DNA of 64,000 nt from Hebobacterum sp964559435 (GTDB lineage Bacteria; Armatimonadota; Hebobacteria; Hebobacterales; Hebobacteraceae): the NCBI GenBank assembly GCA_964559435.1, contig CAZLHI010000012.1, positions 19,155-83,154 on the forward strand, written 5' to 3'. The position numbers and the translations under genes are program-made. This document shows positions 25,726-34,886 of the stretch, piece by piece. Numbering within the stretch: position 1 is the stretch's first letter; every line of letters begins with the position of its first letter. The notes below the pieces were generated by a model, which was not told the origin of the DNA, made no database searches, and saw only the letters and a list, made by a program, of their open reading frames with translations.

Positions 25726-27178
25726 GCCACTGGCCTTCCGAGAAGAGCGCCTGTGCGGCCTCCGGACCCCAGGTGCCCGCGGGGTAGAAGTGCACCTGCG
25801 GGAGCTCCCTCAGCAACGGGTCGAAGATACGCCATGCGAGCTCGACCTCATCCGCGCGGACGAAGAAGGTCTGCTCGCCCCTCATCACGTCCAGGAGAAG
25901 CGTTTCGTAGGCATCGGGCAGATCGCCGAAGGCCTCCTTGTATCGGAAGCGAAGGCGCTCGTGATCGAGCCGGAAGGGCTGCCGAGGCACTTTGACGTTG
26001 AAGTACAGATCGAAGCCTTCATCCGGCTGGAGCGTGATGATCATGCGGTTGCAGGTGATGTCGCACGTGAATGGCTCGAAGCACGTGACGACGGGACAGC
26101 GGAAGTTGACCACGATATGAGTCGCCCGGGAGGGCAGGCGCTTTCCGGTGCGCATATAGAACGGGATTCCCTGCCACCGCCAGTTGTCGATGTACAACCT
26201 GATCGCGACGAAGGTCTCAGTGCGGGAATCCTCGGGGATGCCCTCCTCCTCCCTATACCCGGGGACAGGCTCCCCTTCGACCGAGCCGCTGGAGTATTGC
26301 CCGAAGACCACATTCTCCGGGGCCAACGGGCGAATGGAGCGGAGGACCTTTGCCTTCTCATCCCGGACGAAGTTGGCCTCCAGTGCGGGCGGCAGCTCCA
26401 TGGCGGTGATGCAGAGCAGTTGGACGAGATGGTTCTGGACGATGTCGCGCAGCGCGCCCACCTTGTCGTAGAAAGCGCCTCGGCCCTCTATGCCGAGGTC
26501 CTCTGCCACCGTGATTTCGATGCTCTCAACGCGATCGCGGTTCCACAGGGACTCAAAGATCGCGTTCGAGAAGCGGAAGGACAGCAGGTTCTGGACTGTA
26601 TCCTTCCCCAGGTAATGATCGATGCGGTAGATCTGTGACTCCTCGAAGTGCTCGTGTATGAGGCGGTTGAGCTCCTGCGCGGACTCGAGGTCACTGCCGA
26701 ACGGCTTCTCGACCACAATGCGCGTCCATCCCGAGCCTGCGTTCAGACCGGCCTCGGCCAGACCCGTGATGGTGGATGGAAAAGCGGCGGGCGGTATGGC
26801 CAGGTTGAAGACCCGGTTGCCGGTCAGCTTATGGTCTCTCTCCAGCGATCCGATTCGCTCGGCCAGCGCTTCGTAGTCCTGGCGTTCCCCTTTGCCAAGC
26901 CGGTGGAAGTGCAGCCGGTCGCAGCACCAGGCGTAGGCCGCTTCGTCTACTGCCAGGCCGAAGTCGGCGAGAGACGTGCGTGCCCATTGTCGATAGCCTT
27001 CATCGTCGAAGTCCCCCCGTCGGGCGACGCCCAGCACGCGGCAGCCATCGTGCAAGTACCCCTGTGCCGAGAGATGATAGAGCGCTGGCAGGAGCTTGCG
27101 CTGGGTCAGGTCGCCGGTCCCGCCGACTACGACGAAGAGGTGGGGCTCGACTTGAGTGCCGCTCTTTGTCTCGCTCAT
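25703..27178 (-). CDS. zwf: Glucose-6-phosphate 1-dehydrogenase
   Basis: The 491-residue enzyme makes NADPH and 6-phosphogluconolactone. The N-terminal coenzyme loop VVVGGTGDLTQRKLLPALY (about 16-34) and the active-site RIDHYLGKDTVQN, plus the EKPFGSDLESAQ segment, are intact. GGGGAAGG precedes the ATG. It overlaps pgl downstream. Together they give the oxidative pentose phosphate branch, relevant because a hexulose-phosphate synthase at 34873 could otherwise supply pentoses. Confidence 0.95.
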   Translation of the reverse strand: MSETKSGTQVEPHLFVVVGGTGDLTQRKLLPALYHLSAQGYLHDGCRVLGVARRGDFDDEGYRQWARTSLADFGLAVDEAAYAWCCDRLHFHRLGKGERQDYEALAERIGSLERDHKLTGNRVFNLAIPPAAFPSTITGLAEAGLNAGSGWTRIVVEKPFGSDLESAQELNRLIHEHFEESQIYRIDHYLGKDTVQNLLSFRFSNAIFESLWNRDRVESIEITVAEDLGIEGRGAFYDKVGALRDIVQNHLVQLLCITAMELPPALEANFVRDEKAKVLRSIRPLAPENVVFGQYSSGSVEGEPVPGYREEEGIPEDSRTETFVAIRLYIDNWRWQGIPFYMRTGKRLPSRATHIVVNFRCPVVTCFEPFTCDITCNRMIITLQPDEGFDLYFNVKVPRQPFRLDHERLRFRYKEAFGDLPDAYETLLLDVMRGEQTFFVRADEVELAWRIFDPLLRELPQVHFYPAGTWGPEAAQALFSEGQWHDQPAQT

Positions 27179-27332
27179 GGCCTTCCCCGCAAGTGCTTTG
27201 CCGCCTAGCGTCGGCTACCGGTCAAGGGGCTACTACGGCGAGGAAAGACAACGCCCCTGTCCGTGAAGACCGACGACTGAGCCCTTGAGGCGACAACCGG
27301 CGGGCCGCGGGGGCTGAGTGAGCGGCCCGGGC

Positions 27333-27965
27333 CTAGTTCGCTCGGGCCAGCAGGCGAAGGGCCGGACGCGAGATCCACACGACAGCCCGCGTGACGGGGT
27401 CGGCCCGCATGGCCCGCAGGCACGCCCGGCATACTCTGGCGGCGGCCCGGTTCGGCATCCGACAGCGCGGGCACTGGGTCACGAACTCGCTTTTGGCCTC
27501 CTCGGCCATCTCCTGCACCAGCTCGCGACTCTCCTCGTCGGCCAGCAACACGGCCGCCTCCATTGCGGCCAGGCCGACGTCGATCTGTCCGGTCTCGAGC
27601 AAGGACCGAGCTAGGGCCAGCCGGTTGACCGCGTTCGTGGAGTGGTCGGCGGCGAGAGCGGCGGCCTCGGCCAGGCGCTTGTGACGCTTTTGGTTCAGCC
27701 AGCCCGCGGCTATCCCCTCACCGCACCAGAACTGCAGCAAAGGCAATGCTGCCAGGGGAAGCAGGAGCCAGTACCAGATCGTGCCGAAGCAAGTGAAGGC
27801 CGCGGCGACAAGCCCGAGCAAAAGCACTCCGCGCACGGCGACACCCAGTGCGCTCTCATCAGCCGTTATCCAGCGGCCGAGCAGTACCGTCATGGCGGCG
27901 GCGAATACCATCATGCCCGCCGCCAGCTGGAGTCCGGTTGTGAAGGCGGAAGCGTAGTGCCCCAC
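27333..27965 (-). CDS. Membrane protein with C-terminal zinc ribbon, unknown function
   Basis: The 210-residue protein has three N-terminal membrane helices (about 8-30, 42-62, 64-84), then a helical segment resembling a short TPR (RLALARSLLETGQIDVGLAA). A C-terminal four-Cys ribbon follows (CPRCRMPNRAAARVCRACLRA). GTG at 27965 is preceded by GAGGTGA. I do not recognise the family. It is on the same strand as zwf-pgl but upstream of them by 154 bp. Confidence 0.62.
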   Translation of the reverse strand: MGHYASAFTTGLQLAAGMMVFAAAMTVLLGRWITADESALGVAVRGVLLLGLVAAAFTCFGTIWYWLLLPLAALPLLQFWCGEGIAAGWLNQKRHKRLAEAAALAADHSTNAVNRLALARSLLETGQIDVGLAAMEAAVLLADEESRELVQEMAEEAKSEFVTQCPRCRMPNRAAARVCRACLRAMRADPVTRAVVWISRPALRLLARAN

Positions 27966-28079
27966 TTGCGTTCACCTCGGGAGAAAGCCGGCCACACCCT
28001 CTGCGGCCCCCTTGTTCTCATTCCAGAAATCGCCGCAATCTTGCCAAGCGAAAGCAGCGCGGCCACAGCGGACGTCAGC

Positions 28080-28108
28080 TTGCCAGGGGCGGATGGCTTT
28101 GCTATAAT
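28080..28108 (+). promoter_or_regulatory. Sigma70-type promoter, TTGCCA-N17-TATAAT
   Basis: A -35 TTGCCA (28080-28085) and perfect -10 TATAAT (28103-28108) are 17 bp apart. The leader to the ATPase start at 28211 would be about 95 bases, long enough for post-transcriptional control, though I see no riboswitch in it. Confidence 0.75.
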
Positions 28109-28210
28109 CGCCTTTCAGAAGAGGCTCAGTGGGTTTGCGGCGCCCTCTGTATGGTCTTACTTCCCAACCGAGAGCGCGCCGCTACGGTGCGGCGGCAGGG
28201 GATTGCACGC

Positions 28211-29311
28211 ATGGCGCGGGTGGTACTGAAGAGCCTGAGCAAGTGGTTCCGCAGCGTCGTTGCGGTGGATGATCTCACTCTCGACGTTGAGGACAAGGAG
28301 TTCCTCGTCCTCGTCGGCCCGTCCGGGTGCGGCAAGACGACGGCCCTCCGGTGCATCGCTGGGCTGGAGGACGTGACTGCCGGAGAGATCTACATCGGCG
28401 ACCGCTTGGTGAACGATGTCTCTCCCAAAGACCGCGACATCGCCATGGTCTTCCAGAACTACGCCCTCTACCCACACATGAATGTCTACGACAACATGGC
28501 CTTCGGGCTGAAGCTGCGCAAGTTTCCGAAGGCGGAGATACGGCAGCGGGTCGCGAGTGCTGCCGAGATGCTCGGCCTTCAAGGGCTGCTCGACCGCAAG
28601 CCTCGGGAACTCTCGGGCGGCCAGCGTCAGCGAGTGGCTCTGGGACGGGCCATCGTGCGGGAGCCGAAAGTGTTCCTGATGGACGAGCCCCTGTCCAATC
28701 TGGACGCGAAGCTGCGCGTGCAGACGAGAGCCGAGCTCATCAAGCTGCACCGGCGGCTGGGCATCACGACGATCTACGTCACCCACGACCAGACCGAGGC
28801 GATGACGATGGGAGATCGGATCGCCGTGCTGAACGACGGGAAGATGCAGCAGGTGGACAATCCGCTTTCGCTCTTCAACCGTCCTGTCAACATTTTCGTG
28901 GCGGGGTTCATCGGCAGCCCGGCCATGAACTTCCTGCAGGCGACATTGGAGAGCGAAGACGGCCAGGTATACGTCACGACTGATGCGCTCAGCCTGCGGC
29001 TGCCGGAGAGCCACGCCGCCAGGGTGCGGGACCGGGTGGGCCGGAGTGTCGTCTTCGGTGTGCGGCCTGATGACATCTACGATCGGGCTTTGGCGCCGCC
29101 GACGAGCGATGGCGCGGAGGCCACGCTTACGGTGGATGTCACCGAGCCGATGGGCTCGACAGTGTATGTCTACCTGACGGCGGGCAAGCATTCTCTCATC
29201 GCTGATCTCGACGCCGAAACGAAGGCGACGGACGGGGAGCCGCTCGACATCGTGTTCGACATGGGCAAGACGCACCTGTTCGACCCGGAGAGCGAAGTGG
29301 CGTTGACCTAG
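28211..29311 (+). CDS. Sugar ABC transporter ATP-binding protein, MsmK/UgpC type
   Basis: The 366-residue ATPase has Walker A GPSGCGKTT, Q-loop MVFQNYALYPHM, signature LSGGQRQRVALGRA, Walker B VFLMDEPLSNLDAKLR and H-loop VTHDQTEAM. A C-terminal TOBE/MalK regulatory domain follows (about 240-366, FGVRPDDIYD). The start MARVVLKSL matches the family. No permease or binding protein is adjacent, so it is an orphan that may energise several importers, including the one at 7774-11028. A promoter lies at 28080-28108 and a terminator hairpin after the stop. Confidence 0.92.
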   Translation: MARVVLKSLSKWFRSVVAVDDLTLDVEDKEFLVLVGPSGCGKTTALRCIAGLEDVTAGEIYIGDRLVNDVSPKDRDIAMVFQNYALYPHMNVYDNMAFGLKLRKFPKAEIRQRVASAAEMLGLQGLLDRKPRELSGGQRQRVALGRAIVREPKVFLMDEPLSNLDAKLRVQTRAELIKLHRRLGITTIYVTHDQTEAMTMGDRIAVLNDGKMQQVDNPLSLFNRPVNIFVAGFIGSPAMNFLQATLESEDGQVYVTTDALSLRLPESHAARVRDRVGRSVVFGVRPDDIYDRALAPPTSDGAEATLTVDVTEPMGSTVYVYLTAGKHSLIADLDAETKATDGEPLDIVFDMGKTHLFDPESEVALT

Positions 29312-29398
29312 CAGCCCGTCGCGACGGCGCGCGCTCGCCACTGAGACGGGCCGGCTATGCTGGTCGCGAGGAGCGTTGTGCGCCTGTCGGCCAGGGGG

Positions 29399-29425
29399 CG
29401 GCGAGGGACTCGGGGTCCCTCGCCG
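29399..29425 (+). terminator. Intrinsic terminator after the orphan ATPase
   Basis: An 11-bp perfect stem (29399-29409 with 29415-29425) with a five-base loop is followed by AAGTTTTGG. It lies 88 bp after the ATPase stop and before the secreted glycosidase-like gene. Confidence 0.65.
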
Positions 29426-29500
29426 AAGTTTTGGTAGCGGCGTTCGAAAGAAGAGCAGGCATAGTTCGTCGTCCGAGCCTTGGGATCAAGGGGGATCTTG

Positions 29501-31933
29501 ATGAAGGCGAGAGTGGCTCTGGTGGCCGGGGCAGCCTTGGCGATGTTGGGAGTGCCGGGCCCGTCGGTCGGGCCCGGCCTCGCGCAGCAGGCTGGCGGCG
29601 GCCTGGCTGGTATTCGTGGCGCTGTGGCCAAGCGCGAGGCCAACGTCGTGCGCGTCAACGCAACGCCGACGGTGCTGACATGGGCCAGAGGGCTGCGCAG
29701 GGCCGCGGACTTGGATCAATACGCGGCACTCGGCCTGAACACAGTCTACCTTGCGCTGACGGACGTCACCGCCGAGCAGATCGAGCGGGTTTCGTATCTC
29801 GCCTCGGCGGCCGAGGAGCGCGGACTGCTGGTGGTTGTTGCGCTGTCCCCCAGACCCCTACGGGACGAGGAAGGCAATGACCTGGCCATCGGCCTGATGT
29901 CGGAGGCATATGCGGCGACGGTCGAGACCTTCGTCGGGGCCGCCGTGGAAGGTCTCGGTGCCCATCCGCGGTTGATTGCCTGGTCCGTAGAGGCAGTGCC
30001 CCCGCGCGACGTCGTCATCGACGATCCGGGATTCGTGGCCTATCTGCGCTCCTGGTACTCGTCGTTGAGCGCCTTGAACGAGTCCTGGGGCACTGAGTTC
30101 ACGGAGTGGGATCAGATCACACTTGGCGCAGCTCGCGACGTCGACTCGGACCTGCCAGATGGGATCGGACGGGCGAGCGTCGACTATGCCTACTACCGGG
30201 AGTCCGCCTACGCTGAGGTCATGTCGCTCTGGGCGCGGGCGGTCCGCGCGGCAGACCCCGGCAGGCTTGTCCTGGCGGCGGCAGTTACAGACTACCGATC
30301 TGCTATCGGCGTTCCCTCGGACTTCGACGGGATGATCCTGACCACGTACCCCACAGTCGCGGAGGCGGACTGGCAGACGCACAATGTGCACGCCGTCGAC
30401 ATCGCGCGGCGGGCGAATGAATTCGCGGCCGTGCAAACGCTCCAGGTTGGAGCGGAGAGCTCGCAAGCTGAAGTCGTGGCCTGGGGCGCGCTTGCGTTGG
30501 CCCACGGCGCGGCCGGCGTTGCGTTTTCTTCCTGGGGCGAGATCAGGGACTCGGTGGACCTTCAGGGAGCGGTCTCCCAAATCGTCGAGATCATCCGGGA
30601 GCAGGCTTACCCAGTGACGCCTATGGCGAGGGCGGCCGTGATTTACGAGCCAATTGCTGGAGGTGCCATGATGAGGGGGGAGGGCCTCTACGGCTATCTC
30701 GACGGGGTGACGCCGAACTCTCCGACCAGCCTGTTCCGCGTCGCCCGCACAGGCACCAGATTCGGCTTGCTCGACATCCTGCGCTCGGAGGCGCTCCCCG
30801 CAGCGGACCTGTCGCAGTACGGGACCCTTATCGCTCCGATGGTGTTCTACCTGCCCGACGAGGCGCAGCTGACACTGCAGAGCTACGTCCTGGGAGGCGG
30901 AGCCCTCCTCGTCGATGCCGGCGTTGGGATGTACCAGGCGGAGGGAACGACGACCTCCATGCCGGAGATCATGAGGGCGACCCTGAAGCTCCGGTATCTC
31001 GATCTCGTCGGGGTGCGCGAGGGCGAGTTCGAGACATATGTTGAACACGGCGAGGTCTATGACCCCGCGGTGCCCACCGAGATCACCCCACTTGCGCCGG
31101 GCCAGCAGGAGGGCGAGGTATTCGATCCCGCGCTCACGAGATTCGTGCAGGCCCTGCAGCTGTTCCTGACTCGCGCCGACGTGGCGGAGTTCCTCGGGGA
31201 CAACTTCGTTGGGGAGGCCGGAGAAGGGGTCAGCGTCAGTGGGCTCGGGAAAGGCTTTGCGATCTACGCCCCGGACTTCCTCTATCAGGTCTGGGACTCA
31301 ACAACCCCTCACTTCGATGAGTTTCACGACCGCATTCTATCCAACGACGTCGACCTCGAGGTTATCGTACCGGAAGGGGTCTGGCCCGGCGTGGCCGCCA
31401 CCTTCCACGACGACTGGTCTGTGGGGGTGGCCTCGCCGGCAGGCGCGCCGACTTCGGTCCTGGCCTATGGCGCCGGCAATCAGGCGTATCTCGTGCCGGG
31501 AGGTGCGATGCGCCTGGGTAGCGCAGCCGAGGAAGATCGGGTCGAGCTCTTGTTCCCGGGCGATCCTCTGGCGCGCGCATTCTCGATCCCCATACGCGTC
31601 TTGCCCCTTGAAGAAGGTGGCGTGGCGACGCTGTCGGTGGACCGTTACGACCGCGACGGCATCGAACTTCTTGTCCACGGCACTGGGGCGGGTGTTCGGG
31701 TCCGCGATGGGCAGGTAGAGATCTTCGGAGGCGAAGGGACGCCTGTTGAGATCGAGGTGGGGAACTGGAACGGGCGGATGTCAGCCGACTCGGTCTATCG
31801 CGTGACGATTCAGCAGGGAACAGCAGGGCGTCTCTCCCGAGAACGCGACCTGATGCCGAACCCGGATACCGGCTCTTTGGTGATACGCGAGACGATCACT
31901 CAGGCCAGGATCACCATCGAGCCACAAGCGTAG
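29501..31933 (+). CDS. Secreted beta-galactosidase-like (GH42-type) protein
   Basis: The 810-residue protein has a signal peptide (hydrophobic 5-20, likely cleavage after GLA). A TIM-barrel part (about 55-360) contains LIAWSVEAVPP with a candidate acid/base Glu164 and LQVGAESSQAE with a candidate nucleophile Glu319. ALNESWGTEFTEWDQI resembles GH42 enzymes. A GATase-like trimerisation domain (about 375-500) and a C-terminal beta region follow. ATG 29501 follows GGGGGAT. It ends 18 bp before gatC, an unusual partner. The GH42 assignment is by motif only, and the classic NE pair reads VEA. Confidence 0.68.
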   Translation: MKARVALVAGAALAMLGVPGPSVGPGLAQQAGGGLAGIRGAVAKREANVVRVNATPTVLTWARGLRRAADLDQYAALGLNTVYLALTDVTAEQIERVSYLASAAEERGLLVVVALSPRPLRDEEGNDLAIGLMSEAYAATVETFVGAAVEGLGAHPRLIAWSVEAVPPRDVVIDDPGFVAYLRSWYSSLSALNESWGTEFTEWDQITLGAARDVDSDLPDGIGRASVDYAYYRESAYAEVMSLWARAVRAADPGRLVLAAAVTDYRSAIGVPSDFDGMILTTYPTVAEADWQTHNVHAVDIARRANEFAAVQTLQVGAESSQAEVVAWGALALAHGAAGVAFSSWGEIRDSVDLQGAVSQIVEIIREQAYPVTPMARAAVIYEPIAGGAMMRGEGLYGYLDGVTPNSPTSLFRVARTGTRFGLLDILRSEALPAADLSQYGTLIAPMVFYLPDEAQLTLQSYVLGGGALLVDAGVGMYQAEGTTTSMPEIMRATLKLRYLDLVGVREGEFETYVEHGEVYDPAVPTEITPLAPGQQEGEVFDPALTRFVQALQLFLTRADVAEFLGDNFVGEAGEGVSVSGLGKGFAIYAPDFLYQVWDSTTPHFDEFHDRILSNDVDLEVIVPEGVWPGVAATFHDDWSVGVASPAGAPTSVLAYGAGNQAYLVPGGAMRLGSAAEEDRVELLFPGDPLARAFSIPIRVLPLEEGGVATLSVDRYDRDGIELLVHGTGAGVRVRDGQVEIFGGEGTPVEIEVGNWNGRMSADSVYRVTIQQGTAGRLSRERDLMPNPDTGSLVIRETITQARITIEPQA

Positions 31934-31951
31934 CGAAGTGAGGACATGCCA

Positions 31952-32239
31952 ATGCGTCTGACCCCCGAGGAGGTGGAACACGTAGCGCTGCTCGCCCGAC
32001 TGCGGCTGACGGGGGAAGAGCGAAAGCGCTTCACGACTCAGCTCAACTCGATTCTCGAGCACTTCGAGCAGCTTCAGCAGATCGACACCTCGGGTGTTCC
32101 GCCGATGTCGCATGCAGTGCCCATGTCCAACGTCCTTCGGGATGATGAGCCGGCGCCTTCGCTGGCCTCAGAGGAGGCTCTCCAGAACGCGCCCGACCAG
32201 GATCGGGACTGCTTCCGCGTGCCGAGGGTGATCGAGTGA
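31952..32239 (+). CDS. gatC: Aspartyl/glutamyl-tRNA amidotransferase subunit C
   Basis: GatC (about 95 residues) stabilises GatA-GatB in the enzyme that converts Glu-tRNA(Gln) or Asp-tRNA(Asn) to the amide form. The signature LTPEEVEHVALLARLRLTGE opens the protein and FEQLQQIDTSGVPPMSH follows. GAGG lies eight bases before ATG 31952; ATG 31946 is an alternative. The GatA start overlaps its stop. GatB is not in this window. Confidence 0.92.
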   Translation: MRLTPEEVEHVALLARLRLTGEERKRFTTQLNSILEHFEQLQQIDTSGVPPMSHAVPMSNVLRDDEPAPSLASEEALQNAPDQDRDCFRVPRVIE

Positions 32240-33717
32240 GTGCCGACAGACGGCTCAACGAGCTGACGGCGCACGAGTTGTCGGGCTTGTTTAGCTCCGG
32301 CGAGGTATCCGCGCGGGAGGTGCTGGCCGCCGTCTACGAGCGCATCGACGAGGTGGAAGACGAGATACACGCCTATGTGCTGGAGACCCGCGAAGTGGCC
32401 GAAGCCCAGGCCAGAGAGATCGACGAGCGGCGGGCGCAGAAGGAGGAACTGCCGCCCCTGGCCGGCGTGCCGATCGCTCTGAAGGATATCTACTGCACGA
32501 AGGGCATCGAGACAACCTGCGGCTCGAGGATCCTGAAGGGCTTCGTTCCGCCCTACGATGCCGACGTTATCGAGAGGTGCCGCCGCAACGGGCTGGTGTT
32601 TGTGGGCAAGACGAACATGGACGAGTTCGCCATGGGCTCGTCGACGGAGACATCCTGTTTCGGACCCACGCGGAATCCGTGGGATTCGAGTCGGGTGGCC
32701 GGCGGAAGCAGCGGAGGGTCAGCCGCTGCGGTTGCTGCCGGTGAGGCAACCTGCGCCCTCGGGAGCGACACCGGAGGGTCAGTGCGTCAGCCCGCATCGT
32801 TCTGCGGTGTGGTGGGCCTGAAGCCAACCTACGGACTGGTATCGCGGTATGGGCTCATCGCGTATGCCTCGTCCCTGGATTGCGTTGGTCCCATTACGAA
32901 GGACGTAATGGACTGTGCTCTGCTGCTTGGGGTCCTTGCAGGCTACGACTGGAGGGACAGCACCTCCATCGCGCAGCCGCTGCCGGATTACGTCCGGGCG
33001 TTGGAGAGATCCACAGTACGCGCCCTGAGGATCGGCATACCCCGAGAGTTCCTTGGGGAGGGTATTGACCCCGAGGTGAAAGAAGCTGTTCTCCGCTCTG
33101 CGCAGACTCTAGAGGGCCTCGGAGCGCGGTGTGAGGACGTCAGTTTGCCGCGCATTCCCTACGCGGTTCCGTGCTATTACATCATAGCCCTCGCAGAGGC
33201 TAGCTCCAATCTTGCCCGGTATGACGGGGTTCAGTATGGATACAGGAATGACAGAACCACGGACATCATCGGAATGTACAGCGCGAGCCGAACAGCCGGT
33301 TTCGGGGCGGAGGTGAAGCGTCGTATGATGCTTGGGACATACACTCTGAGTGCTGGGTACTATGACGACTTCTATCTAAAGGCTCAGCAAGTAAGGACCT
33401 TGATACGGCGCGATTTCGAGAAGGCATTTGAAAGCTGCGATGTACTCCTCGGTCCTACCTACCCCTCGCCTCCGTTTCGACTTGGCGAACTGATAGACGA
33501 CCCTCTGCAGATGTATCTGTCCGACATCTACACGGTCTGCGCCAACTTGGCCGGGATACCTGCGATCTCTGTCCCGTGCGGGTGCTCCCGGAGAGGACTT
33601 CCCATCGGCGCGCAGATGCTCTCTCCTGCTTTGAGCGAACAGCGGCTTCTGACCACCGCATATTGCTTGGAGCGTGCCCTACCGAAGATACGGAAGCCGC
33701 AAGCGGGAAAGGGGTGA
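32236..33717 (+). CDS. gatA: Aspartyl/glutamyl-tRNA amidotransferase subunit A
   Basis: The 493-residue amidase releases ammonia from glutamine for tRNA-dependent amidation. The amidase signature is clear: the catalytic Lys lies in PIALKDIYCTKG, the Ser-cis-Ser-Lys region in GGSSGGSAAAVAAGE, and the nucleophile in GSDTGGSVRQPASFCG. The GTG start overlaps gatC. The last third has noticeably less GC-biased codons than the flanking genes, a trend continuing into the next gene. No gatB follows; the next gene is a V4R-like protein whose GTG overlaps the gatA stop. Confidence 0.95.
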   Translation: MSADRRLNELTAHELSGLFSSGEVSAREVLAAVYERIDEVEDEIHAYVLETREVAEAQAREIDERRAQKEELPPLAGVPIALKDIYCTKGIETTCGSRILKGFVPPYDADVIERCRRNGLVFVGKTNMDEFAMGSSTETSCFGPTRNPWDSSRVAGGSSGGSAAAVAAGEATCALGSDTGGSVRQPASFCGVVGLKPTYGLVSRYGLIAYASSLDCVGPITKDVMDCALLLGVLAGYDWRDSTSIAQPLPDYVRALERSTVRALRIGIPREFLGEGIDPEVKEAVLRSAQTLEGLGARCEDVSLPRIPYAVPCYYIIALAEASSNLARYDGVQYGYRNDRTTDIIGMYSASRTAGFGAEVKRRMMLGTYTLSAGYYDDFYLKAQQVRTLIRRDFEKAFESCDVLLGPTYPSPPFRLGELIDDPLQMYLSDIYTVCANLAGIPAISVPCGCSRRGLPIGAQMLSPALSEQRLLTTAYCLERALPKIRKPQAGKG

Positions 33718-34886
33718 GAACTGTGGCACCACAGCGCGACGTCAGCAACCTCCTCCGACGGGAGGTAACCTCAGGCATATGGCCTCCCAGTGTATCGCTT
33801 GTGGCGCTTCTCGGCCCGCGGTTCCCGGCCGTCGATACGATCGCGCCCTACCGCTGGATCGTGCGCGTCGCGGGGGACGAGCGCTTCCGCAAGATTCGCG
33901 ACGTTCGCGTTGCGCTCGAACTGGCCGAGGGCGCAAAGGCGGCCATCGTAGACCTCGTGCCCAGGCGCGAGATAGCTGATGTGGGATCACTCAGTCTGGA
34001 AGGTATACCCGGCATCAAAGTCACTCTGCCCTTCCGACCCGAGCGCGTGGTAGGCACCATTTCGTCCGCGCGACAAGCGCTGTGGCGGTTCCGAGACATA
34101 AGTCTGTTGGCGGACACTCAGAGGAGTCTTACAATCAGCGGGATTGCCTCTATTGCCATCTTCCCCGGAGCCGATATCAACCGATTGGACCTACGGCTTA
34201 GCATAACAACTCATTTCGCGGGCGGCCTGTGGGCCCACCGGGAAGTCCCACTGGGACCCGAAATGATTATCCCCAATCTTAGGAGCATATTGCCCAGGGG
34301 GACCGTCGTCCGCACAGTAGGCCTCATCGAGAGAGGCAAGTATGAGACATTCGAATACGAGAGCGGAAAGCTCATGAAGGGCGGCGTGCGGAACGTATCG
34401 CTCAGGGTCCGAACGTTCCACATGATGTTCGACCGGCTCTTAAGGGCACAGCCCGGTGTCAACGTGGGCTCGACGCTGCATAACCTGGGGGCGGAAGTGG
34501 GTGAGCAGTTCATGCTGGAATTCGGAAAGCATATTGACTCAGACGAACGTGCGGTGAGGCTGCTTTCCTCGGATGATCCGATCCTCCGCGCACGGTCGTT
34601 TCTAACCCTCTGGGCGGACTATGACTCCTGGGCTGGATGGGGCGAGTTCACGAACGAAGCACTCGATCTGGAGGAGGGGCACGTGACGATACAGGTCCGC
34701 AACTCGTTTCTGATGAACGGCATATCCGACGAGTTTCCCGTCTGCGAATACATGGCAGGCTACATCGAGGGAGTTCTCGGCGTAGCCACGGGTCACGACT
34801 ACCAAGTGACCGACCATAAGCATTGGCAATCTGGTGGCGAGTGGTGCTGTTCGTTCGAATGCAAACGAATAGATGGCTCGTCATAA
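33714..34886 (+). CDS. Unknown protein with C-terminal V4R-like domain
   Basis: The 390-residue protein is not a named family I recognise. The N-terminal two-thirds is mixed alpha/beta with no motif I can name. The last 60 residues, with VCEYMAGYIEGVLGVATG and a Cys-containing HWQSGGEWCCSFE, resemble the V4R (4-vinyl-reductase) small-molecule-binding domain. GTG 33714 overlaps the gatA stop, and its end overlaps the hexulose-phosphate synthase start by 14 bases, so it is tightly coupled to both. Codon use is less GC-rich than its neighbours, possibly from transfer. A sensor or regulator role is an inference. Confidence 0.62.
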   Translation: MRTVAPQRDVSNLLRREVTSGIWPPSVSLVALLGPRFPAVDTIAPYRWIVRVAGDERFRKIRDVRVALELAEGAKAAIVDLVPRREIADVGSLSLEGIPGIKVTLPFRPERVVGTISSARQALWRFRDISLLADTQRSLTISGIASIAIFPGADINRLDLRLSITTHFAGGLWAHREVPLGPEMIIPNLRSILPRGTVVRTVGLIERGKYETFEYESGKLMKGGVRNVSLRVRTFHMMFDRLLRAQPGVNVGSTLHNLGAEVGEQFMLEFGKHIDSDERAVRLLSSDDPILRARSFLTLWADYDSWAGWGEFTNEALDLEEGHVTIQVRNSFLMNGISDEFPVCEYMAGYIEGVLGVATGHDYQVTDHKHWQSGGEWCCSFECKRIDGSS

